Made by a program: the position numbers and the translations under genes. The notes beneath the pieces are model-generated. The model did no database searches. It saw only the letters and a program-made list of their open reading frames with translations, and had not been told where the DNA came from. This document shows, piece after piece, positions 19,502 to 30,526 of a stretch of 58,508 nt of DNA. Each line of letters begins with the position of its first letter. The stretch's first letter is position 1. Source of the stretch: Nocardia salmonicida NBRC 13393 (lineage in GTDB: Bacteria > Actinomycetota > Actinomycetes > Mycobacteriales > Mycobacteriaceae); NCBI RefSeq assembly GCF_001613085.1, contig NZ_BDBR01000058.1:1-58508 (forward strand), written 5' to 3'.

Positions 19502-19879
19502 ATGACTGGAACGTCGCCGTATACGCAACTGCTGGGGCAGGTCCGCTCGGGTGAGGTCTATCTGAACAGCGAGGATGCGGCCTACCACATGTACAAGGCC
19601 TGCGATAAGCGGATCGCGGACCTCGATTCGCTCCGCGGCGCCACCCGCCGAGCGCAGGCGGTCAGCGGGTTCGGTGATTTCCAGATCGGCAAGGACCTCG
19701 AGAAGAAATTCCTCTTGCAGGCGACCGGCGACGAGAACTCGATCGATAACGTCATCCTGAAAGACATCGAAGCCGTGAAAGAGCTCCGCGAAGTCTTCGC
19801 GATCTCCTTCAAACGCATCGCGGGCAAAGACATCGAGAACGCCAACGCCCTCGACTACATCACCGAGCAGGTGAGCTGA
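19502..19879 (+). CDS. Small helical protein of EspG cassette, possible ESX partner
   Basis: 125 residues, predicted almost wholly helical, Cys-poor and without signal peptide. It is preceded by GGGGAGG and lies 15 bases after the lipoprotein gene. The next gene starts two bases after its stop, so the two are certainly coupled. A YxxxD motif (Y31-D35) is present, but in the first third rather than near the C-terminus where type VII secretion signals normally lie. There is no WXG motif. Size and position resemble the PE/Esx partner of a PPE-like protein, but the family is not recognised and the role is inference. Confidence 0.62.
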   Translation: MTGTSPYTQLLGQVRSGEVYLNSEDAAYHMYKACDKRIADLDSLRGATRRAQAVSGFGDFQIGKDLEKKFLLQATGDENSIDNVILKDIEAVKELREVFAISFKRIAGKDIENANALDYITEQVS

Positions 19880-19880
19880 C

Positions 19881-21185
19881 ATGACCGGCATGCAGAGCAT
19901 CAGCGGCATCGACCTGTTCGGCAACCTCCGCGACTTCGTCATGTCCCCGTTCTCCGGCGACGACGGCGAACTCGACAGCTCCGAAATCGCGGATATCCAG
20001 AACAAGTACAACACTCAGCGAGACAGCAACCGAAAGAAGGCGGGCGACCTCGGCTTCGACGGTGAGTACCGCCCCGCCACCGTGGCGAGGAACGATGGTT
20101 TCCCGGGAACTGTCGCGGAACTGCGTGCCAAGGTCGACAAGATCGACCTCGACGCCGTCAACAGTCTGATCGGCGCGTGGAACGAAATATCCGCTCGCAA
20201 CAGCACTTCCCTCGACGAGTTCCGCAAGCAGATAGCCCGCGGCATGGCCCCGGACGTCTGGACGGGTTCCGCGGCGAACGCAGCCGCGCAAACCGTCGCG
20301 GCTTATGACGCCACGGGCAAAAAGGTCACGACCGCGGCCGCGCTCACCGCCACAAAACTGGACGAACTCCGCACCGGCCTGGAGCCTACGAAACGTCTCG
20401 TCCCACACGAGCCCGAGCACCGCAGCGGCCTCGACAACGTCGGCGCCCTGCTCACCGGCCGGGGGTGGCGCGATGACGATGTCGCGCAGGAGAACGCGCG
20501 CATCGAAGCCGTACGTATTCTCCAAACCGTCTACGCCCCAGTGGTCTACGAGTCCGACACCAAGGTCCCGGTGATCCCCGTCCCGAAGACCATCGAAAAC
20601 GGCGGCGGCGAACCTGAGATAACGGGCAGCACAACACAATCCACTACCCAGGGCTCGACAACCCAGTCCACCACTCAGCCCACGACGACTCCGACCACCA
20701 CACCGGCGTCGACCACTCCCGCCACTGACCCGGACGACACCGAGGACACCGACGACTCGACAAGCGATTCGACCACCCCCGAATCGACCACTCCTCAGTC
20801 GACGGAGCAAGGTTCAACGACCCCCGCCTCGACCACCCCGAGCTCAACTATCCCCGGCTCGGGCTCACCTTCCGGATCACCCAGTGGCGCAGGCTCTCCC
20901 GGCGGCGGGTCCCCGGGCGCGGGCACACCGGGCGCAGGCTCTCCCGGCGGTGCGGTACCAGGAAATCCGACGGCTGCCGGCACCACCGCAGGCCGCGGCA
21001 CCGGCACAGCGAGCCGTTCCGGCACGCCCGGCATGATGAGCCCCGGCGCGGGCAAGGGCGGCGGTAAGGACGACGAATCGACCAAGGGCATCCCCGACTA
21101 CCTCATCACTCAGGAACACGGTGACGAACTCACCGGTCTGGACACCCTGCCCAAGATGGTCCCGCCCGTCATCGGCGCCGACTAG
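19881..21185 (+). CDS. WXG/PPE-like putative type VII secretion substrate
   Basis: 434 residues. The first about 200 form long helices with a WTG turn (PDVWTGSAANAAAQTV), the WXG-type helix-turn-helix feature. Residues 246-395 are low-complexity: Thr/Ser/Gln repeats, then Gly/Ser/Pro/Ala. A short conserved-looking tail, IPDYLITQEHGDELTGL then PPVIG, ends the protein. There is no Sec signal. Long helices plus disordered tail, next to a small helical partner and EspG, is the plan of a type VII secreted PPE-like protein. No canonical YxxxD/E signal was found near the helix end. The Thr-rich tract would suit the cell envelope or a glycosylated linker. Confidence 0.65.
   Translation: MTGMQSISGIDLFGNLRDFVMSPFSGDDGELDSSEIADIQNKYNTQRDSNRKKAGDLGFDGEYRPATVARNDGFPGTVAELRAKVDKIDLDAVNSLIGAWNEISARNSTSLDEFRKQIARGMAPDVWTGSAANAAAQTVAAYDATGKKVTTAAALTATKLDELRTGLEPTKRLVPHEPEHRSGLDNVGALLTGRGWRDDDVAQENARIEAVRILQTVYAPVVYESDTKVPVIPVPKTIENGGGEPEITGSTTQSTTQGSTTQSTTQPTTTPTTTPASTTPATDPDDTEDTDDSTSDSTTPESTTPQSTEQGSTTPASTTPSSTIPGSGSPSGSPSGAGSPGGGSPGAGTPGAGSPGGAVPGNPTAAGTTAGRGTGTASRSGTPGMMSPGAGKGGGKDDESTKGIPDYLITQEHGDELTGLDTLPKMVPPVIGAD
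20616..21060 (+). repeat. Low-complexity Thr/Ser then Gly/Pro coding tract
   Basis: Imperfect short repeats encode TTQST-like units, then TTPEST-like units, then PGAGSPGG-like units. The DNA switches from ACC/ACG-rich to GGC-rich. It is in frame throughout and belongs to the WXG/PPE-like gene. Confidence 0.75.
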
Positions 21186-21197
21186 TCGCCAATCCTG

Positions 21198-21977
21198 ATG
21201 GAACAGAGTAGATCTCCCGTGCGTACCTGGCTTTTTACCGCGTTAGATTTCCGCACCCTGTGGGAAGCCGCGGGCCGCGATGTCCTCCCGTACCCCCTGC
21301 ATCACCGCCACACCGACGTCGAAACCCAGGCCGAGGTCCTGCGCCTGCGCAGCAAGGCCGCCGAGAACCTGATGGCCGAATTCGACAGCGATCTCGACCG
21401 CGCCATGGCCGCCCTGCTCGCCCCGCACGCCCGCGTCGAAGTCGCGGGCGCGTCCAAGGGCGTCAAAACGATCCGAGCCCACGGCGGCGCCCGCGACACC
21501 TACGCCTCCCTCGCCGTCCAAGCCCCCGGCGACGAGACCAACCCCGGCGACATCACCCTCCACCTGTTCGACCCGGATGCCTTGGCCGCCGCCGTCCTCT
21601 CCACCCTCCCCAAGGTCGCCCCCGGCAAAGGCCGCGAAATCCGAGTCACCGCAGCAGAACTCGCGGCCCCCCGCCCCGACATCCGCGACCGCTGGAACCC
21701 CACCCCCCGAGAACAACTCGAATCCTTCCTGGCGAAACCCACCACCACCCTCACTCACATCGGCGTCTACGCCCACGGCAGCGTCGACAACCGCCACACC
21801 GAGGGCCGAGACGACTTCCAACTCCACGACATCCCCGGCGACGGCCGCTACGTCTTCTACGGCGAAACCACCTTCATAGCCAAACCCACCACCCCCACCC
21901 GAATCAAAACCACCCTCGCCACCATCCTCACCACCACAGCCACCAAGGCCCGCACCGGCACCTACCGCCCCAACTGA
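21198..21977 (+). CDS. EspG-family ESX secretion chaperone
   Basis: 259 residues. The EspG pattern is visible: an early strand-rich part (WLFTALDFRTLWEAAGRDVLPYPL), the central VEVAGASKGVKTIRAHGGARDTYASLAVQAPG, then LFDPDALAAAVLSTLPK and a C-terminal sheet ending in a Thr-rich helix. EspG proteins are cytosolic chaperones that bind the tip of PPE proteins and deliver them to their own ESX secretion system. Here it directly follows the WXG/PPE-like gene, so that protein is the likely client. No EccB-EccE membrane components lie in the window; the machinery must be elsewhere. The ATG at 21198 is 12 bases after the preceding stop. Confidence 0.82.
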   Translation: MEQSRSPVRTWLFTALDFRTLWEAAGRDVLPYPLHHRHTDVETQAEVLRLRSKAAENLMAEFDSDLDRAMAALLAPHARVEVAGASKGVKTIRAHGGARDTYASLAVQAPGDETNPGDITLHLFDPDALAAAVLSTLPKVAPGKGREIRVTAAELAAPRPDIRDRWNPTPREQLESFLAKPTTTLTHIGVYAHGSVDNRHTEGRDDFQLHDIPGDGRYVFYGETTFIAKPTTPTRIKTTLATILTTTATKARTGTYRPN

Positions 21978-21994
21978 CGGTGAGCGCTCGTCCG

Positions 21995-22027
21995 GCATCG
22001 CGGAGGGGCAGCCCCAAGCTGCGATGC
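21995..22027. terminator. Bidirectional hairpin between espG and oxidoreductase
   Basis: GCATCGC (21995-22001) pairs with GCGATGC (22021-22027), and a nested GGGG/CCCC stem closes on a three-base loop. It lies in the 58-base gap between converging genes. Confidence 0.6.
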
Positions 22028-22035
22028 GCCGCGAA

Positions 22036-23025
22036 TCAGATGGCGAGGACGGTCTTTCCGCGTGCGCTGCCCTGGCCGAGCACGGCGGGAGCAGCCTCCA
22101 GCGGCACCGTTATCTGCACCGGAACGACCACATCACCAGCGGCGACCCGGGACAGCAGTCGGCTCAATTCCGGTGAGCGGCCTTTGGATTCGAAGTTCCC
22201 TCCGGTGATCTCGCGGTCGCGCAGGCCGGCTTCGTCGGCCGCCCAGGTCGTCGAGTAGGCGTGTCCGCCGCGGCGGACGAGGGTGGCGTGGGAGGCGAAA
22301 TCGCCTGCTGAGCTGATCAAGTCGAACAGGACGTCGATGCCGTCGGGGTGGGTGAAGCGGACGGCGTCAGTGACGTTCGAGTCCTGGCGGGAGGCCGGGT
22401 CCGGGTCGACGAAATTCGGGTCGGCGGGGCGGGCCTGGGTGTAGTCGACGGTTTCGGCGGCGCCGAGGCGCGCGACCTGGTCGGCGGCATCGCCTCGGGC
22501 GGTCGCGATGACATGGGCGCCCGCGATATTGGCCAGCTGAACGAGAAACGACCCGACACCGCCCGTCGCGCCGACGATCAGCACCGATTGGCCGGGTTGG
22601 ATATGCGCGGCGTCGACCAGGTCCTGGGCTGTCACGCCGGCGACCGGCAGCGCCGCCGCTGCCACCGTGGTGACGCCGTCGGGAATCGGGACAAGGGTCG
22701 CGTCCTCGGGGACCGTGGCGTACTGCGCCCAGCTGCCGTGTCCCGCAGGCGCGGTCAGGAATTTGCCGACCACTTTGTCGCCGACCTCGAACTTGGTGAC
22801 GCCGGCGCCGATCGCCGAGACGGTGCCCGCGCCGTCGACGCCGAGGATCATCGGGAAGTCGGTGGGCATCTTGCCCTCCAGGATGCCGTCGGCCATCTTC
22901 AGGTCGAACGGGTTGACCCCGGCCGCGTCGAGCGCCACTTGAACCTCACCGGGCCCCGCGGCGGGGACCGGTACATCGGCGAGCTCGGGTGTGGCGCCGA
23001 ACTTCTGAACCACGATCGCGCGCAT
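22036..23025 (-). CDS. NADPH:quinone oxidoreductase-like MDR-family enzyme
   Basis: 329 residues, zinc-independent medium-chain dehydrogenase/reductase. It opens MRAIVVQKFGATPELADVPV, has the GroES-like fold with AGVNPFDLKMADG, and a Rossmann motif SVLIVGATGGVGSFLVQLA. The structural zinc Cys cluster is absent. Such enzymes reduce quinones or enones with NADPH. The start was placed at ATG 23025, where a GAGGAG site precedes it; the upstream extension to 23154 has no family resemblance and overlaps the clpB promoter side. It is divergent from clpB. Confidence 0.85.
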   Translation of the reverse strand: MRAIVVQKFGATPELADVPVPAAGPGEVQVALDAAGVNPFDLKMADGILEGKMPTDFPMILGVDGAGTVSAIGAGVTKFEVGDKVVGKFLTAPAGHGSWAQYATVPEDATLVPIPDGVTTVAAAALPVAGVTAQDLVDAAHIQPGQSVLIVGATGGVGSFLVQLANIAGAHVIATARGDAADQVARLGAAETVDYTQARPADPNFVDPDPASRQDSNVTDAVRFTHPDGIDVLFDLISSAGDFASHATLVRRGGHAYSTTWAADEAGLRDREITGGNFESKGRSPELSRLLSRVAAGDVVVPVQITVPLEAAPAVLGQGSARGKTVLAI

Positions 23026-23168
23026 GGGGGTGAACTCCTCGCATCGGGGGTGAGCCGGGCATCGCAATCCTAGGCGGATAGCCGTCCGACATGCAGTGAT
23101 TGGTCGTCTTCGGTGGTGTCGCAGCGTAGCGTGAAGCGCGGACCCGAAGTCCACTGAAAGTTTTTAGA

Positions 23169-23189
23169 GTTGAGCGGAACAGACTCAAC
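23169..23189 (+). promoter_or_regulatory. HAIR element (HspR operator) upstream of clpB
   Basis: GTTGAGC, a 7-base spacer and ACTCAAC match the HspR operator consensus (CTTGAGT-N7-ACTCAAG) at 11 of 14 arm positions. The outer six bases of each arm are a perfect inverted repeat. It lies 48 bases before the clpB start. The spacer contains GGAAC, part of a possible SigH-type -35 box. Confidence 0.85.
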
Positions 23190-23201
23190 TTTGTGAGCGT
23201 T
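23177..23201 (+). promoter_or_regulatory. Possible SigH-type promoter of clpB inside HAIR
   Basis: GGAAC (23177-23181) and GTT (23199-23201) are 17 bases apart, close to the SigH/SigR pattern. Transcription would begin near 23208, giving a leader of about 30 bases. The -35 element lies in the HAIR spacer, so bound HspR would occlude it. Confidence 0.42.
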
Positions 23202-23237
23202 GAACTAGTCGATATCGGACACACACAAGGGAGATTC

Positions 23238-25814
<2,577 letters not shown>

Positions 25815-25821
25815 TTTGTCC

Positions 25822-25862
25822 ACAGCCCGGTGCGTAGGGACCTCCCAAACGCGCCGGGCTGT
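25822..25862 (+). terminator. Hairpin after clpB
   Basis: ACAGCCCGG (25822-25830) pairs with CCGGGCTGT (25854-25862), with a nested GGG/CCC stem. It begins eight bases after the clpB stop. There is no T-tract. The right arm is 15 bases from the next start codon. Confidence 0.55.
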
Positions 25863-25877
25863 CCTACCCTGGAGCCC

Positions 25878-26693
25878 ATGACGAACCCGAACGATCCGTG
25901 GGGGCAACGCCCGGAGGATTCGCCGACCGAACGGCTGGGTTCGCCGGGCTCCGACTCGACCACGCCGTACAAGGGCAACTCGTTCGACGAGTGGGGGCAA
26001 CCGTCGAACCCGACGCAGGCGTTGCCGCCGCACGACGCGCAATGGGGTCCCTACGAAAGTGGTTACCCCGCGGCTCAACCCCCGCCGCAGCAGGCGCCGC
26101 CCGGCTACGACCAGGGCTACCAGGCGCCGCCGCCCGGGTACGACCAGGGCTATCCCGCCGGGCCGCCACCGGGTTATCCACCGCGTCCGCAGGATGGTGA
26201 CCAGGAAGAACCGCCCAAACGCCACACCGGTTTGTGGATCGCCCTCGGCTTGGGCGTGCTGGCGTTGATCGCGGTCGGTGGGGTGCTGGCCGGGCTCGTG
26301 CTGAGCGGCAACGGCTCGAACGACAACACCGCTTCGGCACCGACGTCCACGCAACCGTTCGCCCCGCCGACGTTGAAACAGACCACGCCGGGCGCGCCGC
26401 CGAGCACGAGCGGACTCCCCGGTTTACCCGGCCTCGGCGGCGGCGAAGATCTCGGCGCCACCATGGGCAGCATCACCGCCAATACCGGCACCGAGATCAC
26501 CATGAGCACCCTCGGCGGATCCGACGTCCGGGTGCTGATCGACGATGCCACCCAGGTGATCTCGCTGACCAGTACGAAGGCGAGCGAACTTCCCGTCGGC
26601 GACATGGTTATGGTGCAGGGCGACAAGAACCCAGATGGGTCGATCCACGCCAAGATCATCATCAGTACGGCGTTGCCGGGCGGCCCCCGATGA
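25878..26693 (+). CDS. Pro-rich membrane protein with DUF5666-like domain
   Basis: 271 residues. The N-terminal about 110 are disordered and rich in Pro, Gln, Gly and Tyr, with repeats of PPPGYDQGY. A single membrane helix (TGLWIALGLGVLALIAVGGVLAGLVL) follows, then a Thr/Pro linker and an extracytoplasmic beta domain (GSITANTGTEITMSTLGGSD ... DMVMVQGDKNPDGSIHAK) of the DUF5666 kind. It is probably anchored with the C-terminus outside. ATG 25878 has GGAG upstream; the longer frame from 25830 lies in the clpB terminator. Function unknown. Confidence 0.75.
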   Translation: MTNPNDPWGQRPEDSPTERLGSPGSDSTTPYKGNSFDEWGQPSNPTQALPPHDAQWGPYESGYPAAQPPPQQAPPGYDQGYQAPPPGYDQGYPAGPPPGYPPRPQDGDQEEPPKRHTGLWIALGLGVLALIAVGGVLAGLVLSGNGSNDNTASAPTSTQPFAPPTLKQTTPGAPPSTSGLPGLPGLGGGEDLGATMGSITANTGTEITMSTLGGSDVRVLIDDATQVISLTSTKASELPVGDMVMVQGDKNPDGSIHAKIIISTALPGGPR

Positions 26694-26761
26694 GCGACCC
26701 GCGCGTCGAATCCCCGGTGCTACCGGGCAATCACGGCGACGGCTGGATAGGCTAGGCGACG

Positions 26762-27967
26762 ATGACGGCTATGTGGTTCGGGTTAGCAGCGATCGCACTC
26801 GTGGGTGCGGTAGTTCTGCTGTATTTCGATCGGGTCCAGCGGCAGCGCACCGGACACGCGAGACAGGTGTGGGCGAAGTCCCAGGGCTACACCTACGTGT
26901 CGGTGGAGCCCGCCCTCGCCTCGACGTGGCGTCGTGGCGCGCTGGCCAAGCTCGGCTACCTCTCGGCGGTCGATGTGGTCTCCGGTATTCGCAAGGGCGA
27001 GAAGTTCGTGCTCTTCGACCTGGAGGACGCGGCGACCCTGGTGGCCGTGCGCCGCCAGATCGGCTCCGAGATCGACGTCGACATGCGGCTCAAGACCGCC
27101 GCGCCGCCGAAGGACCACGATCTGGAACTGCTCGGCGCCATCGGCGACCGGGTCGTGTTCGCCACCGATCCGGAGATCGCGCGCCACGCGGTAGATCAGC
27201 GGATGGTGGGCTTCATCGAGTCGCTGTCCGACACCGTGCAGATGCTGTGGAGTGAGGGCAACTGGACCCTCGGCATGCTGCCCGTCGGCAGCGGATCCAA
27301 GGACTGGGAGACCGCGATCGACGTGGTGCTTCGTCTGTCCGGCCTGCTGCACGTGCTGCCGCCGGTGGCCGAGCCCAACGAATTCAACCGTCCGCGCTCC
27401 AGCGCGAATCTGGCGCCGGGCTTCCGGCCCGAGTACGACGAAGACGACGACGAGCGCGAATTCGCTTCGGATCGTGACGAATTCGCCGACGCCGAAGAGC
27501 GTGGCCGCGCCCGCTTCCCCGGCCCCGACGAACTCGAGGCCGACGACGAGCCCTACGCCACCCGAGGCGCGGCGGCACGCCTGCCCGAGACCGACAAGCC
27601 CTATGACAGTCGTGGCGCCGCGGCCGGCATCGACGACGCCGAGCGCCAGCCCGCGCGCGGCGCTGCCGCCCGTCCGGACGACGACTCCTACGCCGGCGGC
27701 CGACCCCGCGACGATCGCGCCCCGATCGGCGGACGTGCCCCCGCGCTGCCCGCCGATTACGACCCCGATCTCGACGACCCCGAATTCGAAGACCAGCCCG
27801 CACCTGGACGCCGTCCGCTCGGCGAACCGCCCAAGCGCCCGTCGCTGGCCGTGGTCCCCGAGCCGCGTCCCCGCACCGAGCCACCACTCGACGACGCTGA
27901 ACCGGGTCGGCCGGGCGGGCCGTTCCACCCGGGTTTCCGCCCGTACCAGGGCCCCGTACCGAAGTGA
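26762..27967 (+). CDS. Conserved membrane-anchored protein, Rv0383c-like
   Basis: 401 residues. One membrane helix at residues 4-22 (MWFGLAAIALVGAVVLLYF) is followed by a conserved cytosolic domain to about residue 205 (VWAKSQGYTYVSVEP, IRKGEKFVLFDLEDAATLV, DHDLELLGAIGDRVVFATD) and a long disordered tail of Asp, Glu, Pro and Arg with repeated RGAAA units. The position between clpB and pyrE is that of Rv0383c in M. tuberculosis, a conserved protein of unknown function. The extended tail is an embellishment. ATG 26771 is an alternative start. Confidence 0.72.
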   Translation: MTAMWFGLAAIALVGAVVLLYFDRVQRQRTGHARQVWAKSQGYTYVSVEPALASTWRRGALAKLGYLSAVDVVSGIRKGEKFVLFDLEDAATLVAVRRQIGSEIDVDMRLKTAAPPKDHDLELLGAIGDRVVFATDPEIARHAVDQRMVGFIESLSDTVQMLWSEGNWTLGMLPVGSGSKDWETAIDVVLRLSGLLHVLPPVAEPNEFNRPRSSANLAPGFRPEYDEDDDEREFASDRDEFADAEERGRARFPGPDELEADDEPYATRGAAARLPETDKPYDSRGAAAGIDDAERQPARGAAARPDDDSYAGGRPRDDRAPIGGRAPALPADYDPDLDDPEFEDQPAPGRRPLGEPPKRPSLAVVPEPRPRTEPPLDDAEPGRPGGPFHPGFRPYQGPVPK

Positions 27968-28021
27968 TCCGCCTGCCGCGGTAGTCGTCGCGGCACCCTC
28001 CTCGACCGGAATCGATCTGCG

Positions 28022-28828
28022 ATGACCGATAGTCCTCTGCGCCTGCCCGGCGTACACCGCCCCGTCGCGATGATCACCGGACCGACGTCCGGCATCGGGC
28101 AGGGCTTCGCCCACCGCCTCGCGGCCCTCGGCTACGACCTGGTTCTCGTCGCCAGAAACGAACAACGACTACGGGAACTCGCCGACGAGCTGGCCCGCCG
28201 TTTCGCCACCTCGTCCGAGGTCCTCGTCGCCGACCTGGCCGATGACGACGACCGCGCCCGCGTCGCCGCCCGCGCCGCGAGCGGCATCGAATTCCTCGTC
28301 AACAACGCGGGTTTCGCGCATTCGGGTGAGTTCTGGACGCTCGAGCCCGCTGAGCTGCAAGCCCAGCTCGACGTCAACGTCACCTCGGTCCTGCAACTCA
28401 CCAGGGCGGCCCTGCCGCCGATGGTCGCGGCGGGCGCGGGTTCGATCGTGAATGTGGCGAGTGTGGCCGGGCTGATCCCCGGACGGGGGTCGACCTATTC
28501 GGCCTCCAAGGCCTACGTCGTATCCTTCACGGAGGGTTTGGCGGGTGGATTGGTGGGCACCGGTGTTCGCATCCAAGCGCTGTGCCCCGGATTCGTGCAC
28601 ACCGAGTTCCACGAGCGCGCAGGCATCGAGATGGGTTCCCTGCCCAAACGCCTGTGGCTCGACGTCGATCAGGTCGTCGACGGGTGCCTGCAAGATCTGG
28701 ACTCCGGCCGGGTGATCAGCGTGCCCGGCGTGCAGTACAAGGTGCTCACCGCGGTTGCGGGCTTCGTCCCGCGCACCCTGGTGACCCGGATGAATCGCGG
28801 ACTCTTCAACGCACGCGGAAGGACATGA
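28022..28828 (+). CDS. Short-chain dehydrogenase/reductase
   Basis: 268 residues of the classical SDR type: coenzyme motif TGPTSGIGQGFA near residue 20, NNAGFAHSG near 95, catalytic Ser in IVNVASVAGLIPG and the YSASK motif with Tyr and Lys. The first residue after the second strand is Arg (VARNEQRL), consistent with NADP. C-terminal about 70 residues are more divergent and may bind lipid-like substrates, but no substrate can be named. It precedes pyrE by five bases, so it is co-transcribed. Confidence 0.87.
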   Translation: MTDSPLRLPGVHRPVAMITGPTSGIGQGFAHRLAALGYDLVLVARNEQRLRELADELARRFATSSEVLVADLADDDDRARVAARAASGIEFLVNNAGFAHSGEFWTLEPAELQAQLDVNVTSVLQLTRAALPPMVAAGAGSIVNVASVAGLIPGRGSTYSASKAYVVSFTEGLAGGLVGTGVRIQALCPGFVHTEFHERAGIEMGSLPKRLWLDVDQVVDGCLQDLDSGRVISVPGVQYKVLTAVAGFVPRTLVTRMNRGLFNARGRT

Positions 28829-28833
28829 CTTAG

Positions 28834-29397
28834 ATGATCGACCAAGCACGTCAGGCGCTCACGAAGGCCGATCGCGACCAGCTGGCCACCCTCGTGCGCG
28901 AGCTCGCGGTCGTGCACGGCAAGGTGACGCTGTCCTCGGGCAAGGAGGCCGACTACTACGTCGACCTGCGCCGCGCGACCCTGCACCACCAGGCGGCCCC
29001 GCTGATCGGCTCCCTGCTGCGCGAGCTCGTCGCCGACTGGGACTTCGACGCCGTCGGCGGGCTCACCATGGGCGCCGATCCGGTCGCGATGGCCGTGATG
29101 CACGCGCCGGGCCGTCCGATCGACGCTTTCGTGGTCCGCAAGGCCGCCAAGGCGCACGGCATGCAGCGCCAGATCGAGGGTCCCAACGTCGTCGGCAAGC
29201 GTGTGCTCGTCGTCGAGGACACCACCACCACCGGCAATTCGCCGCTCACCGCGGTGCGCGCGTTGCGTGACGCGGGCGCGATCGTGGTCGGCGTTGCCAC
29301 CGTCGTCGACCGGGAAACCGGCGCTGACCAGGTGATCGCTGAGGAGGGGTTGGAATATCGATCCATCCTCGGCCTCGACGATCTTGCCCTGGGATAG
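28834..29397 (+). CDS. pyrE: Orotate phosphoribosyltransferase
   Basis: 187 residues. The PRPP-binding loop VLVVEDTTTTGNSPLTAV and the substrate region VTLSSGKEADYYVDLRRATL identify OPRTase, which converts orotate and PRPP to OMP in pyrimidine synthesis. The length is normal for the short bacterial type. It is in the positional order of Rv0382c beside the Rv0383c-like gene. The ATG is five bases after the SDR stop. The next gene starts 69 bases on. Confidence 0.95.
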   Translation: MIDQARQALTKADRDQLATLVRELAVVHGKVTLSSGKEADYYVDLRRATLHHQAAPLIGSLLRELVADWDFDAVGGLTMGADPVAMAVMHAPGRPIDAFVVRKAAKAHGMQRQIEGPNVVGKRVLVVEDTTTTGNSPLTAVRALRDAGAIVVGVATVVDRETGADQVIAEEGLEYRSILGLDDLALG

Positions 29398-29466
29398 CCT
29401 GAACAACGCCGAACCCGGACGACGACGTGGTCTGTCCGGAAAGTCTGAAGGACGTGTGAGTCACCT

Positions 29467-30525
29467 GTGGTGAGCATTGCAGTAAACAAAGGTCGCGACA
29501 ACGTTGCGATGCTCGGGATCGGTGCCTACCGTCCGCAGCGCATCGTCACCAACGCCGAAGTGTGCGAGACCCTCGACTCGACGCCCGACTGGATCTTCGA
29601 GCGCACCGGTATCCACAACCGGCGCTGGATCAGTGGCGACGAGACGATCCGGTCGATCTCCGTGGCCGCGGGTGAGCGCGCACTGAACAACACCCCGATC
29701 GATCGAAGCAAGATCGGCGCGGTCATCCTGTGCACCTCGAGCTGGCTCAAGCTCACCCCGCACGGCGCCCCCTCGGTGGCCTTCGACCTCGGGCTCAACG
29801 GCGTCGCCGCCTTCGACTTGACGTCCGGCTGTGGTGGCTTCTGCTACGGGCTCGGCGTCGCCGCCGACGTGATCCGTGCCGGTTCGGTCGACTACGTGCT
29901 GGTGATCGGCGCCGAGACGATGACCGTCGGCCTCGATCCCACCGATCGCGGCACCGCGATGATCTTCGGTGACGGCGCGGGCGCTGTGGTCGTCGGCCCG
30001 GCCGAGGACAACGGCATCTCCCCGACGGTCTGGGGCAGCGACGGCGAGAACGCCGAAGCCATCGCCCAGGATGTCGATTTCCTGGCGTACATGAACAAGG
30101 CCCAGGCCCTGCAGGGCACCGATCCGGCGGTCGAGGCCGTCGGCCGGATGTCGCTGCGCATGGAGGGCCCGAAGGTCTTCCGCTGGGCCGCGGTCACCCT
30201 GCCGCGCGCGCTCTCGGCGGCGCTCGAGTCCTCCGGCGTGGCCAAGGAGGACATCGAGGTGTTCGTCCCGCACCAGGCCAACGCCCGGATCAACGAGCTG
30301 ATGAAGAAGAACCTCGGCCTGGCCGAGGGTGTCCCGATCGCCAACGACATCGAGAACACCGGCAACACCTCCGCCGCCTCGGTGCCACTGGCGATCGAGG
30401 AAATGCTGGTCACCGGCAAGGCGAAGGGTGGTCAGCTCGCGCTGCTGCTCGGCTTCGGCGCGGGTCTGAGCTACGCGGGCCAGGTCGTCACCCTGCCGCC
30501 CGCCCCGAAGGAACCGAGCTTCTGA
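29467..30525 (+). CDS. 3-oxoacyl-ACP synthase III (KAS III) family protein
   Basis: 352 residues of the FabH-like thiolase fold. The catalytic triad is visible: Cys in DLTSGCGGFCYGL, His in VPHQANARI and Asn in ENTGNTSAASVP. The start PDWIFERTGIHNRRW is typical. The active-site surroundings differ from E. coli FabH (GCGGFCYG versus ACAGFTYA), so it may condense other acyl-CoA substrates or serve a lipid side pathway rather than initiate FAS II. GTG 29467 and GTG 29470 are both possible starts. It is followed after one base by a YhhN gene, suggesting a lipid-related operon. Confidence 0.85.
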   Translation: MVSIAVNKGRDNVAMLGIGAYRPQRIVTNAEVCETLDSTPDWIFERTGIHNRRWISGDETIRSISVAAGERALNNTPIDRSKIGAVILCTSSWLKLTPHGAPSVAFDLGLNGVAAFDLTSGCGGFCYGLGVAADVIRAGSVDYVLVIGAETMTVGLDPTDRGTAMIFGDGAGAVVVGPAEDNGISPTVWGSDGENAEAIAQDVDFLAYMNKAQALQGTDPAVEAVGRMSLRMEGPKVFRWAAVTLPRALSAALESSGVAKEDIEVFVPHQANARINELMKKNLGLAEGVPIANDIENTGNTSAASVPLAIEEMLVTGKAKGGQLALLLGFGAGLSYAGQVVTLPPAPKEPSF

Positions 30526-30526
30526 C

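Noticed and set aside
23193..23237. Upstream GTG start for clpB
   Set aside because: It lies inside the putative promoter, lacks a ribosome site and adds residues missing from ClpB relatives; the GTG at 23238 follows AAGGGAG.
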